Shown: in pieces, positions 8,231-16,149 of the stretch
Position numbering within the stretch: position 1 is the stretch's first letter
Layout: each line of letters begins with the position of its first letter
Assembly (NCBI GenBank): GCA_965263485.1
Contig: CBDHHO010000001.1
Location: 682,001 to 746,000, forward strand
Direction: 5' to 3'
DNA: 64,000 nucleotides
DNA from: Haliotispira sp965263485
GTDB lineage: Bacteria > Spirochaetota > Spirochaetia > SP-2023
Translations under genes and position numbers: made by a program
Notes under the pieces: model-generated
What the model saw: only the letters and a program-made list of their open reading frames with translations
Told to the model about the DNA's origin: nothing
Database searches by the model: none

Positions 8231-8253
8231 GGCCCCTCCCAAGGGAAGGGGCC
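8231..8253 (+). terminator. Possible terminator hairpin after moeA
   Basis: GGCCCCTCCC-AA-GGGAAGGGGCC forms a strong hairpin 17 bases after the moeA stop, but no T-tract follows. It may terminate poorly or serve only in RNA stability. Confidence 0.3.
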
Positions 8254-8382
8254 GCCGGCTCTCGCTGCATGGAGCCCGTTCTCTCCCATGCTGAAGCGAG
8301 CCGCACGATCCCCGCCGCCGCAAAAATCTGACCTAAAACGTCTAGCTCCGAGAGCCTGCCACTAGGCTGCTTCAAACTCTGG

Positions 8383-9534
8383 TCAGGCAGGTTTGCCATC
8401 CAGTGCACTGCCCCTCTTTTCAAGCATTTGGGTGCGTGCTTCTTTGACCAGCTCGGAAGAACCTTTGCGACAGATCAACAGCATGCCATTCTCTTCCACC
8501 ACAATCAGGCCGCTGACGTTGCACAATGCCACCGGCAGGCTACTGCGCACAAAATTATCGGTAGAGCCTCCGACTTCGACCAGTGTGGCCTTGGTTTGCT
8601 CCGTTGCCTGTTCCAACTCAGCCAGTACGTCCCAAGAGCCTATGTCATTCCAATCGAAGTTGGCATAGAGCAGAGCCAATTTTTCGGTCTTTTCCATCAA
8701 AGCATAATCAATGGAAATATTTTCACAGTTGTCATAGGCAGCCGTGAGCTCTGTGCTGGGACGCAATACCCCAGCGACTGCACCCTCTTCCAGTTGTGCG
8801 CTCAACGAACAGCTTGGGGGGCCTAAGATTTCTACGATACCGGGAGAATGACGGCCCAGTTCTTCGCGAAACAGCCCTACCGAATAACAAAACATCCCCG
8901 AATTCCAGCAGAAACTGCCTTGCGCGAGGAACTGCCGGGCCAGCTGTTCATTCGGTTTTTCGGTAAAGCGCAGTACTTGATAAGCCTTGCCAGATGAAGC
9001 TTCGAGTGCTGCACCGCGCTCGATATAGCCGTAACCGCTTGCCGGATAGCGAGGTTCCAACCCGAATACCACGATTTTCTGGTGGCACGCCAGTTCTGTG
9101 GCTTGCGCAACGGCCTGTGCAAAGCTTGCAGGCGGGCCAATCAAGTGGTCAGAAGTCTGTACCAAGTTCACTGCTTCCGGTCCGGCCACTTGCTCCATCA
9201 GCTGGTTGGCATAGAACAGAGCCACTGCAGTATTGCGCATACAGGGCTCCAGCAGCACGTAGGTACTACGAGCCTGCTGCTGCGGCAACCGGGCAAGTTC
9301 GCACAGAATCTCATCACAGTACTGTTGGTTGCAGATCACAAACACCCCGATCCGGGGTTGGAGCGCCCAAGAGCGCTCCAAGGTTTGCAACAACAGGCTT
9401 TTGGGGGAGCTAATGTTCATAAACTGTTTAGGCCGCTGCTCCGTAGAAGCTGGCCAGAGACGGGTACCTCCGCCTCCAGCCAGAATGCTGACGCAATCAA
9501 TGCAGTTGTTGTTTGGGTTTCTGCCGCTGCTCAT
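8383..9534 (-). CDS. manC: Mannose-1-phosphate guanylyltransferase
   Basis: The 383-residue protein begins with the nucleotidyltransferase signature ILAGGGGTRLWPAS near residue 17, followed by QRPKQF. FTEKPNEQLA and WNSGMFCY are motifs of the GDP-mannose pyrophosphorylase family. The length fits the single-domain form that lacks a fused phosphomannose isomerase. It makes GDP-mannose from mannose-1-phosphate and GTP for glycan synthesis. AAGGAG precedes the ATG. A family A end (AATTTTTAGAGG) lies just upstream at about 9547-9565, between this gene and the amino-acid ABC operon, so an insertion may have reshaped its promoter. Confidence 0.9.
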   Translation of the reverse strand: MSSGRNPNNNCIDCVSILAGGGGTRLWPASTEQRPKQFMNISSPKSLLLQTLERSWALQPRIGVFVICNQQYCDEILCELARLPQQQARSTYVLLEPCMRNTAVALFYANQLMEQVAGPEAVNLVQTSDHLIGPPASFAQAVAQATELACHQKIVVFGLEPRYPASGYGYIERGAALEASSGKAYQVLRFTEKPNEQLARQFLAQGSFCWNSGMFCYSVGLFREELGRHSPGIVEILGPPSCSLSAQLEEGAVAGVLRPSTELTAAYDNCENISIDYALMEKTEKLALLYANFDWNDIGSWDVLAELEQATEQTKATLVEVGGSTDNFVRSSLPVALCNVSGLIVVEENGMLLICRKGSSELVKEARTQMLEKRGSALDGKPA

Positions 9535-9598
9535 GCTTTCTCCTTGGAATTTTTAGAGGCGCCCAATAGGGCCTTGCCTAGCAGGCTGTCAGAGAATA

Positions 9599-10336
9599 TC
9601 AAATTGCGTGGATCTGACTGAGAAAATAACGGGTCCGCGCTTCTTTGGGATTGCGGAAGAATTCTTCCGGGCTGTTCTCCTCGACAATTTTGCCCTCGTC
9701 CATAAACACAACTTTATCGGCCACCCGCTTGGCAAATCCCATCTCGTGAGTGACGCAGATCATAGTCATACCTTCTTCGGCCAGTGTGACCATGACATCG
9801 AGAACCTCGTTAATCAATTCCGGATCCAAGGCCGAAGTCGGCTCGTCAAACAAGAGTACTTCCGGGCCCATACACAGACTGCGGGCAATTGCTGCCCGCT
9901 GCTGCTGGCCTCCAGAAAGTTGTAAGGGATATTTGTGGGCATGGTCTTCCAGACTGACTTTTTTGAGATACTTCCAGGCAATTTCTTCTGCTTCCTTCCG
10001 GGACAGTTTGCGCACCCAAATCGGAGCCAGCGTCAGGTTTTCCAGGATGCTCATGTGGCGGAACAAGTTGAAACTTTGGAACACCATCCCCACCTCGCGG
10101 CGGATATGAGCGATATTTTTAGTATCATCTGTCAATTCCTCATCTTTGACGATAATGTGGCCCTGTTGATGCTTCTCCAGCCGGTTGATGCAGCGGATCA
10201 AAGTAGATTTCCCGGAACCTGAAGGTCCGCAAATAACCACCTTTTCTTGCGGGAAAACATCCAGTGATATATTTTCCAAAGCCTGAAAGTCATCGTACCA
10301 TTTGCTCAGTTGCCGTACTTGAATAATCGGTTTCAT
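9599..10336 (-). CDS. aapP: Amino-acid ABC transporter ATP-binding protein (AapP/GlnQ type)
   Basis: This is a complete 245-residue ATPase. It shows Walker A GPSGSGKST near residue 37, signature LSGGQQQRAAIARSL, Walker B VLLFDEPTSALDPE and the switch His in VTHEMGFAK. These match the polar amino-acid (HisP/GlnQ/AapP) class. It is the last gene of the minus-strand operon that begins with the binding protein at 13946. It powers import by the AapQ/AapM channel at the inner membrane face. A 138-base gap separates it from aapM. Confidence 0.93.
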   Translation of the reverse strand: MKPIIQVRQLSKWYDDFQALENISLDVFPQEKVVICGPSGSGKSTLIRCINRLEKHQQGHIIVKDEELTDDTKNIAHIRREVGMVFQSFNLFRHMSILENLTLAPIWVRKLSRKEAEEIAWKYLKKVSLEDHAHKYPLQLSGGQQQRAAIARSLCMGPEVLLFDEPTSALDPELINEVLDVMVTLAEEGMTMICVTHEMGFAKRVADKVVFMDEGKIVEENSPEEFFRNPKEARTRYFLSQIHAI

Positions 10337-10474
10337 ATGGGAACCTCTTTTTTTCTCTTCTTGCGAAGCTATTGGGAACGACCGTGGAGTAGGGAAGTCG
10401 AGCTATATCTTCCTTGACGAAGCTATTTGCGAATACCACAGATCCGGCAGAAATTGTTCATCTTCGGCAGTCTG

Positions 10475-11554
10475 CTAGTGCTTGGCGACCATATAGCGAT
10501 TGAGGCGCTGCTCCAGTCGCCTGCCCAGACGGGAAACTGTGGCACACAAAATCCAGAACAGCAAACCCACAAACAAGTAACTTTCGGGTTCGGTTCCCAA
10601 CCAGTTGGAATCACTGGTCAGGGGTTTGACGATTCCCAGCAGGTCGAACCAACCGACAATCAGGACCAAGCTGGTGTCTTTAATAAAGGAAATGGTAATG
10701 CTGGTAATATTGGCCAGGCTCAGGCGCAGGGCTTGGGGCAGGATGATAAAATAATTTGTCAGCCATCCTGGCATACCCAGGGAATACGCTGCTTCGTACT
10801 GCCCCTTTTCGATGGCCTGCAAGCCGCCGCGGATTACCTCTGCCAGATAAGCAGACTGGAAAATGCTCAAGCCGATGAGCAACCGCAATAATTTGGGCAA
10901 CTGCAACTGATCGGGTAAAAACAATGGCAATACCACCGAACACATAAATAAAATCGTAATCAGCGGGATGCCCCGGAAAAATTCGATAAAAATGATCGCA
11001 TGAATCCGCAAAATGCGCAGTTTACCGGTTCGCAGCAGGGCCAGCACAACTCCCAGCGGAAACGAAAACAGCAGCCCTATCACCGAGAGGATTAAAGTCA
11101 TCATCAGGCCGCCCCAGCGGTCCGGCGGGACGCGGAAGGTGCCCCAACCTCCCAGCACAAGAATGATGAGTACGGGCAGTACTAGGCAGGTGAGCAGGAA
11201 ATTCCTCAGCAAATGCTGCCTGCCGATATTGCGCAGCAAACCCAAAACTCCGGCAACCAGCAGCAGCAGTGTCAGTACGGGGCGCCACAGCCATGGCTTG
11301 GGGTAGAAGCCAAACATAAAAAACCAGAATTTTGCCCGCACAAAGGCCCAGCAAGCCCCCGAAGCTTCCGCGCACCCCTGTCTATCCTGGGCAACCCAAG
11401 TGGAGTGAATGAGCCCCCAACTGAGCAATCGGTACAGCATTATGCCGAACAGATACAGCAAGGTCAGAGAAATGACAATATTGACTGGGCTTGCAAAAAG
11501 GTTAGACCGCAGCCATAAGCAGCTCTTGGCCCAGCTTTTGGACCACGCCGACAT
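10475..11554 (-). CDS. aapM: General amino-acid ABC transporter permease AapM type
   Basis: The 359-residue protein has an N-terminal extension with extra membrane segments, then the HisM-type permease core. Family motifs include ALLRTGKLRILRIHAIIFIEFFRGIPL and the EAA-like loop AYLAEVIRGGLQAIEKGQYEAA. The long N-terminal part distinguishes AapM/BztC-type subunits from ordinary GlnP. Its ATG overlaps the aapQ stop (TGATG), so the two are translationally coupled and should form a heterodimeric channel. Confidence 0.9.
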   Translation of the reverse strand: MSAWSKSWAKSCLWLRSNLFASPVNIVISLTLLYLFGIMLYRLLSWGLIHSTWVAQDRQGCAEASGACWAFVRAKFWFFMFGFYPKPWLWRPVLTLLLLVAGVLGLLRNIGRQHLLRNFLLTCLVLPVLIILVLGGWGTFRVPPDRWGGLMMTLILSVIGLLFSFPLGVVLALLRTGKLRILRIHAIIFIEFFRGIPLITILFMCSVVLPLFLPDQLQLPKLLRLLIGLSIFQSAYLAEVIRGGLQAIEKGQYEAAYSLGMPGWLTNYFIILPQALRLSLANITSITISFIKDTSLVLIVGWFDLLGIVKPLTSDSNWLGTEPESYLFVGLLFWILCATVSRLGRRLEQRLNRYMVAKH

Positions 11555-12693
11555 CAGACGCCTCCCCGCTTCAGCAAATAGCCGTTGTAGCAGTTCATGG
11601 TGTATGAAATGGCAATGCTGGCAAGTAAATAGGTAAACATAGTCATACTGATGATTTCCAAAGCGCGTCCGACCTGGTTGAGTGTGGAACCGGAGAATAC
11701 ACTGACTAAATCGGGGTAGGCGATTACCACACCCAAAGAAGAATTTTTCAAAATGTTCAAGTACTGGCTGATCACCGGAGGGATCACGGTGCGCATAGCC
11801 TGTGGCAGAATAATCAGACGCATGTAGAGGGAGCGCTTCAGCCCCAGACTGCGCGCGGCCTCACTCTGGCCCTTGGGCACAGCCTCTACCGAACTGCGAA
11901 TTGCCTCGCTGATGTAAACTGCGGTGTAGGAACTGAGAGCAAGCACCAGAGAAATGATTTCCGGGCCAATCGTAAACCCCCGGGTGAAACCAAAACGTCC
12001 GATTTCCGGATAGACCAATGAAAACGGCCGCGCGATGGCCAATATTACCAAAGCCAGCAGCCAGGCCCCCCTCCCTATGATCTTATAGGCCCGGCAGGGT
12101 CGGCCCGACATGATGCGGTGCAGGCGGTAGCGCCCCAACAGCCAGAGCCCGAGGCATAGAGCCACAAATACGGCCCAAGTCAGCCAGCGACCGCCGCGGG
12201 TCCACTCCAGAGCAGGCAGGGTGATTCCCCGAATATTTACATATATGTGCCGAAAAAAACGAAGTGGTTCTTTGGGCAGGATTTTCAGGAAAAAAACTTG
12301 ATACCAGAATAATATATGCAGCAGGGGCGGAACGTTGCGAAATAGTTCGATATAAAGATGGCTCAGCTTCTGCAACAGCCAGTTTTTCCGGGATAAGTAA
12401 GCCAAGGCCACCAGCAGCCCCAAGACTGTGGAGAGCACAATGGAGAGCCCGGTTACCAGCAGCGTATTGAGCAATCCGACCAAGTAGACTCGGAAGTAGG
12501 AAGAACTCTCACCGTAAGAAATTAGTGTTTGTGAAATGGCAAAACCTGCGGTGTCGCGCAGAAAGCTAAAGCCGGTCTGGATTTTTAAATTGGCCAGATT
12601 GATCTGGTAGTTGTAAAAAAACACGACCAGTATCAGAGCACTGAACCCTGTTGCCAGTAGCTGCACAAACAGCTGCGGTTCTTTTGTTCTCAT
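11554..12693 (-). CDS. aapQ: General amino-acid ABC transporter permease AapQ type
   Basis: This is a 379-residue membrane protein. The N-terminal segment LIVVFFYNYQINLANLKIQTGFSFL is followed by the AapQ/BztB pattern of widely spaced membrane segments, including the conserved LYIELFRNVPPLLHILFWY. The EAA loop reads VYISEAIRSSVEAVPKGQSEAA. It pairs with the AapM subunit encoded directly after it. The gene lies downstream of a perfect 20-bp hairpin that separates it from the binding-protein gene, so permease expression may be lower than that of the binding protein. Confidence 0.9.
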   Translation of the reverse strand: MRTKEPQLFVQLLATGFSALILVVFFYNYQINLANLKIQTGFSFLRDTAGFAISQTLISYGESSSYFRVYLVGLLNTLLVTGLSIVLSTVLGLLVALAYLSRKNWLLQKLSHLYIELFRNVPPLLHILFWYQVFFLKILPKEPLRFFRHIYVNIRGITLPALEWTRGGRWLTWAVFVALCLGLWLLGRYRLHRIMSGRPCRAYKIIGRGAWLLALVILAIARPFSLVYPEIGRFGFTRGFTIGPEIISLVLALSSYTAVYISEAIRSSVEAVPKGQSEAARSLGLKRSLYMRLIILPQAMRTVIPPVISQYLNILKNSSLGVVIAYPDLVSVFSGSTLNQVGRALEIISMTMFTYLLASIAISYTMNCYNGYLLKRGGV

Positions 12694-12800
12694 ATCGTTT
12701 CAAGATTCCAGGCTTAGAAACCCGCCTGCAGTTTGCAGGTAAAATTTTTATTTCACACCGCTCAGCGCAAAATACCTGGGCCGTAAACAGAGATAAATGC

Positions 12801-12844
12801 AAAACAAGGGGCACAGGCTCAAGGGAGCCTGTGCCCCTTGTTTT
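12801..12844 (-). terminator. Perfect 20-bp hairpin between aapJ and aapQ
   Basis: AAAACAAGGGGCACAGGCTC, a four-base loop (AAGG) and its exact complement ending in TTTT form a bidirectional terminator-like structure. It lies between the aapJ stop (12858) and the aapQ start (12693). In binding-protein-dependent operons such a hairpin usually allows partial read-through or protects the upstream mRNA. Confidence 0.75.
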
Positions 12845-12857
12845 GCGGTGTGCTTTT

Positions 12858-13946
12858 CTAACGGAATGGCAGGGCGTACTGCATGCCGCCATCGGTCCAC
12901 AGCGCATTCATCCCGCGTTCCATACCCAATGGAGAGCCGGTTCCCAAGTTCCTTTCGTAGGACTCGCCATAGTTACCAACTTGTTTGATAATCCGATAGG
13001 CCCAGTCCTTGTCCAGCCCCATGCCTTCACCCAGACTGCCCTCAAGCCCCAGCATTCGCTTGATTTCGGGGTTATCGGTGCTGTTTTTGATCTGGTCGAT
13101 ATTGGTGGAGGTGATGCCTAACTCTTCAGCAGCGATCATTGTGTTTAAGGTCCAACGGACAATGTCCAGCCACTGATCGTCGCCTTCGCGCACCGCAGGC
13201 CCCAGAGGTTCTTTGGAAATCAGGCGGCTCAACAGGATGTAGTCGTTTGGATTGGCCATTTTGCTGCGCAGGCCATAAAGCTGGGACGCATCGGAAGTAA
13301 AGGCATCGGCGCGGCCCGCTTCAAGTGCGGCGGCAGCCTGCTCGTTTTGCTCAAACGTGATGAGCTCGTACTGAATGTTGTTGGTGCGGAAGTAGTCAGC
13401 CAGGTTTAATTCGGTAGTGGTACCGGCCTGTACGGCAATGGCTGCGCCGTCTAATTCTGCGATGGAAGTAATACCGCTGGCTCTGGGTACGATAATTCCC
13501 TGACCATCGTAGAAATTGATGCCGGCCCAGTTCAGCCCCAGTGTGGTATCGCGAACGGTGGTCCAAGTCGAAACCCGCGAAAGCACGTCAATTTCTCCCG
13601 TTTGCAAGGCGGTAAAGCGTTCTTTGGCCGTCAGGGGACGATAGCTGGTCTTATCCGCATCACCGAGTACGGCTGCGGCCACAGCCCGGATCAAATCGAC
13701 ATCAAAGCCCTTCCAGTTCCCGTCGGCATCGGGTGCCGAATAGCCGGGGATGCCCGTAGTCACTCCTCCAATAAGCTCGCCACGCTGTTGGACCACTTGC
13801 AGAGTGGAAGCCTGGCTCGGACTGGCCGCTTTTTGTTCTCCATCTCCTTGAGTCCCTTGGGATCCGCGGGAAGCGGAGCGGACACAGGACTGCAGTCCCA
13901 GCACCAGGACAAGCGCCAGGCTGAGGGTCAAGCGTAATGATTTCAT
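12858..13946 (-). CDS. aapJ: Amino-acid ABC transporter binding lipoprotein, AapJ type
   Basis: The start ATG at 13946 is chosen because AAGGAGA lies 5-8 bases upstream. It gives MKSLRLTLSLALVLVLGLQSC, a signal peptide with a Cys that could be lipidated. The mature protein has AapJ hallmarks: GIPGYSAPDADGNWKGFDVD, PLTAKERFTALQTGEIDVLSR, and NFYDGQGIIVPR. It binds amino acids in the periplasm and delivers them to AapQ/AapM. A longer frame reaches 14018, but that extension has no ribosome-binding site. It is the first gene of aapJQMP. Confidence 0.92.
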   Translation of the reverse strand: MKSLRLTLSLALVLVLGLQSCVRSASRGSQGTQGDGEQKAASPSQASTLQVVQQRGELIGGVTTGIPGYSAPDADGNWKGFDVDLIRAVAAAVLGDADKTSYRPLTAKERFTALQTGEIDVLSRVSTWTTVRDTTLGLNWAGINFYDGQGIIVPRASGITSIAELDGAAIAVQAGTTTELNLADYFRTNNIQYELITFEQNEQAAAALEAGRADAFTSDASQLYGLRSKMANPNDYILLSRLISKEPLGPAVREGDDQWLDIVRWTLNTMIAAEELGITSTNIDQIKNSTDNPEIKRMLGLEGSLGEGMGLDKDWAYRIIKQVGNYGESYERNLGTGSPLGMERGMNALWTDGGMQYALPFR

Positions 13947-14069
13947 AAGTTTCTCCTTATTTTTTGAGATGTTCATTGGATATATAAGCAAAATATACGC
14001 CAATATATTCTTAGTCAAGTAAGCCCACGTAATTCTGTCAGGGTTTTGACTAGCTTAATGGGTAATTTT

Positions 14070-14103
14070 CCAAGGGGACCTCTAAAGGGCACCTCTAAAA
14101 ATG
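14070..14103. mobile_element. Two overlapping family A ends at the 3' end of dxs
   Basis: GGGGACCTCTAAAG is followed directly by GGGCACCTCTAAAAATGG. On the minus strand this sequence supplies the final codons and TAG stop of dxs. No second end is recognisable nearby, so this is a solo-end remnant. Confidence 0.55.
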
Positions 14104-16130
14104 GTATCGCATATCCAGCCAGCCAGACTTACGGCATCCAAGCCGTAATCTCTCAGTAACTGGCCATAGCTGCCCAGTTGTGGTACCTCGCCCTCGACCC
14201 CGCGCAAATACGTGGGCAGCAAGCGACCCGTGTGAATCTGGAGCGCCATGAGATGGCGCAGTAGCTCTTGGCCCACGCCGCCCTGCACTACGCCATCTTC
14301 AATGCAGAATACCATCGACCATTCGCAGGAGGTCAGCAGGGCTTCAATTTCAGGCCAAGGCAGGGGGGCCAGCTGGCATAGTTGCAGTACGTCCAATGCA
14401 GGCCCTGCTTCCTGCTGCAAAATTCTCTGAGCGGCCAAAGCCTCGGGCAGCAGACTACCGGTACACAGCAACAGGACCCTGGGTCCTGTGTGGAGGGTTT
14501 CGTCGGCAGAGACGGGGTAATACTGCGTGGTCGCGGCAGTCGACTGCTCCGCAGTGCCGCTGAGAGCGCCTCCATCCGGGCAGTCTCGCTTGGGCAGGCG
14601 AATGACTAGGGGCCCGGAGGTAAACTCGTGCCGGCCGCGCTCGGCGCGCCGCCGCTGCCATTCGGCGACCTCGCGCCGAGCGCGGCGCAGAGCCAGCTCC
14701 AGGCAGGCGTGCAGCTGCTGCTGAGTCGCCGGGCTGTAGAGACGCAGGCCGATGATGCTGCGGAACTGGACAATATCATAAATGCCCTGATGAGTGTCGC
14801 CATCGCCAGGCACGATGCCCGCCCGGTCGCAGACAAAGATGGCAGGCAACTGCATCAGACTGATATCGTGGATTAACTGGTCAATGGCGCGCTGCATGAA
14901 CGTGGAGTAAATTGCCAGCAGCGGCAACTTCCCGGCCAGTGCCAAACCGACGGCAAGTGTCAGAGCGTGCTGTTCGGCGATGCCCACATCAAAAAAGCGC
15001 TGTGGATGGCGCTCGGCAAAAGGCTGCAAACCCGTACTCCCGGCCATTGCCGCACTGATGCAGACCAGCTCGGGGCAAGTCGCTTCCAGTTCCAGCAGGG
15101 AACGACTGAAGCTCGCAGTGAAAGTGGGCAGCTTGACGGGTGCCCGAGCTGCTTGAGCCACAGGCCGGGCGGGAGTAACGGGAGAAATGCCGTGGTATTG
15201 GGCCGGAGCCTCCTCGGCCTCCTTCAGGCCCTTGCCCTTCTGAGTGCTGACATGCAAAAACACCGGTTCATCCAGCTGGGCGATGCGTTCAAAGGTATCG
15301 ACCAGCAAGCGGATATTGTGACCATAGATCGGGCCGATGTACTTAAAGCCAAATTCGGTGAACAGATTGGTCCGGTACACTGCCTTTTTGACAACACCCT
15401 TCATTCGCAACAAGCCGCGATAAGCGGCTGCGCCCAATAGCGGGATGCGGCGGACCAACTGGTTGATATGGTCACGGATAAAGACATATGAATGCCCGGC
15501 TGTCAGTCGGCTCAGGATGCGTGACACAGCCCCGACATTGGACGCGATGGACATTTCATTATCGTTCATTACCACCACCAGACGGTTGGGCTGGTGACCG
15601 CAGTGATTCATAGCCTCAAAGGCCATACCCGAAGTGAGGGAAGCGTCGCCGACCACACAAAGTACCTTCCCATAGCTTTGGGACTCCAGGCCACGGCCCA
15701 GCTCCAAGCCCAGTCCGGCAGAAATGGCCGTACCGGCATGACCGGTATTCAGGTGGTCGTGCAGACTCTCTTCGCGGCGCGGAAAACCGTACAAGCCGCC
15801 GTACTGACGCAGGCCGGCAAAGTCGCGCCAGCGGCCCGTCAACATTTTGTGGACATAGGCTTGGTGTCCTACATCCCACAACAGTGCATCGTTTGGCGAG
15901 TCAAATACGTAGTGCAGGGCAATGGTCAGCTCAACCACCCCCAGGTTGGAGGCCAAGTGCCCCCCGGTCGTCTGCACAATTTCCAGCAGAGAGCCGCGCA
16001 GTTCGGCGGCCAGCTGTTCCAGCTGGCGCAGACTCAATTGCCGGATACCTTCATCCGGGGCATCATTGATGCGGGTGAGTAACGGGTATTGAGAGGGCGA
16101 AAAGCCGGGAGTGCAATGATTTTCAGGCAT
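14082..16130 (-). CDS. dxs: 1-deoxy-D-xylulose-5-phosphate synthase
   Basis: The 682-residue thiamine-diphosphate enzyme shows GHQAYVHKMLTGR, the cofactor site GDASLTSGMAFEAMNHCG with VVMNDNEMSI, and the C-terminal half with DVGIAEQHALTLAVGLA and CDRAGIVPGDGDTHQGIYD. It condenses pyruvate and glyceraldehyde-3-phosphate in the first step of the MEP isoprenoid pathway. It follows EF-G by 19 bases and is probably cotranscribed with it. An insertion between about residues 480 and 540 is rich in Arg and Gly/Thr. The last residues (about IFRGAL) and the stop codon lie inside a family A end at 14082-14101, so the natural C-terminus has been replaced. Confidence 0.93.
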   Translation of the reverse strand: MPENHCTPGFSPSQYPLLTRINDAPDEGIRQLSLRQLEQLAAELRGSLLEIVQTTGGHLASNLGVVELTIALHYVFDSPNDALLWDVGHQAYVHKMLTGRWRDFAGLRQYGGLYGFPRREESLHDHLNTGHAGTAISAGLGLELGRGLESQSYGKVLCVVGDASLTSGMAFEAMNHCGHQPNRLVVVMNDNEMSIASNVGAVSRILSRLTAGHSYVFIRDHINQLVRRIPLLGAAAYRGLLRMKGVVKKAVYRTNLFTEFGFKYIGPIYGHNIRLLVDTFERIAQLDEPVFLHVSTQKGKGLKEAEEAPAQYHGISPVTPARPVAQAARAPVKLPTFTASFSRSLLELEATCPELVCISAAMAGSTGLQPFAERHPQRFFDVGIAEQHALTLAVGLALAGKLPLLAIYSTFMQRAIDQLIHDISLMQLPAIFVCDRAGIVPGDGDTHQGIYDIVQFRSIIGLRLYSPATQQQLHACLELALRRARREVAEWQRRRAERGRHEFTSGPLVIRLPKRDCPDGGALSGTAEQSTAATTQYYPVSADETLHTGPRVLLLCTGSLLPEALAAQRILQQEAGPALDVLQLCQLAPLPWPEIEALLTSCEWSMVFCIEDGVVQGGVGQELLRHLMALQIHTGRLLPTYLRGVEGEVPQLGSYGQLLRDYGLDAVSLAGWICDTIFRGAL

Positions 16131-16149
16131 TAGACGGAATCACAGGCTC

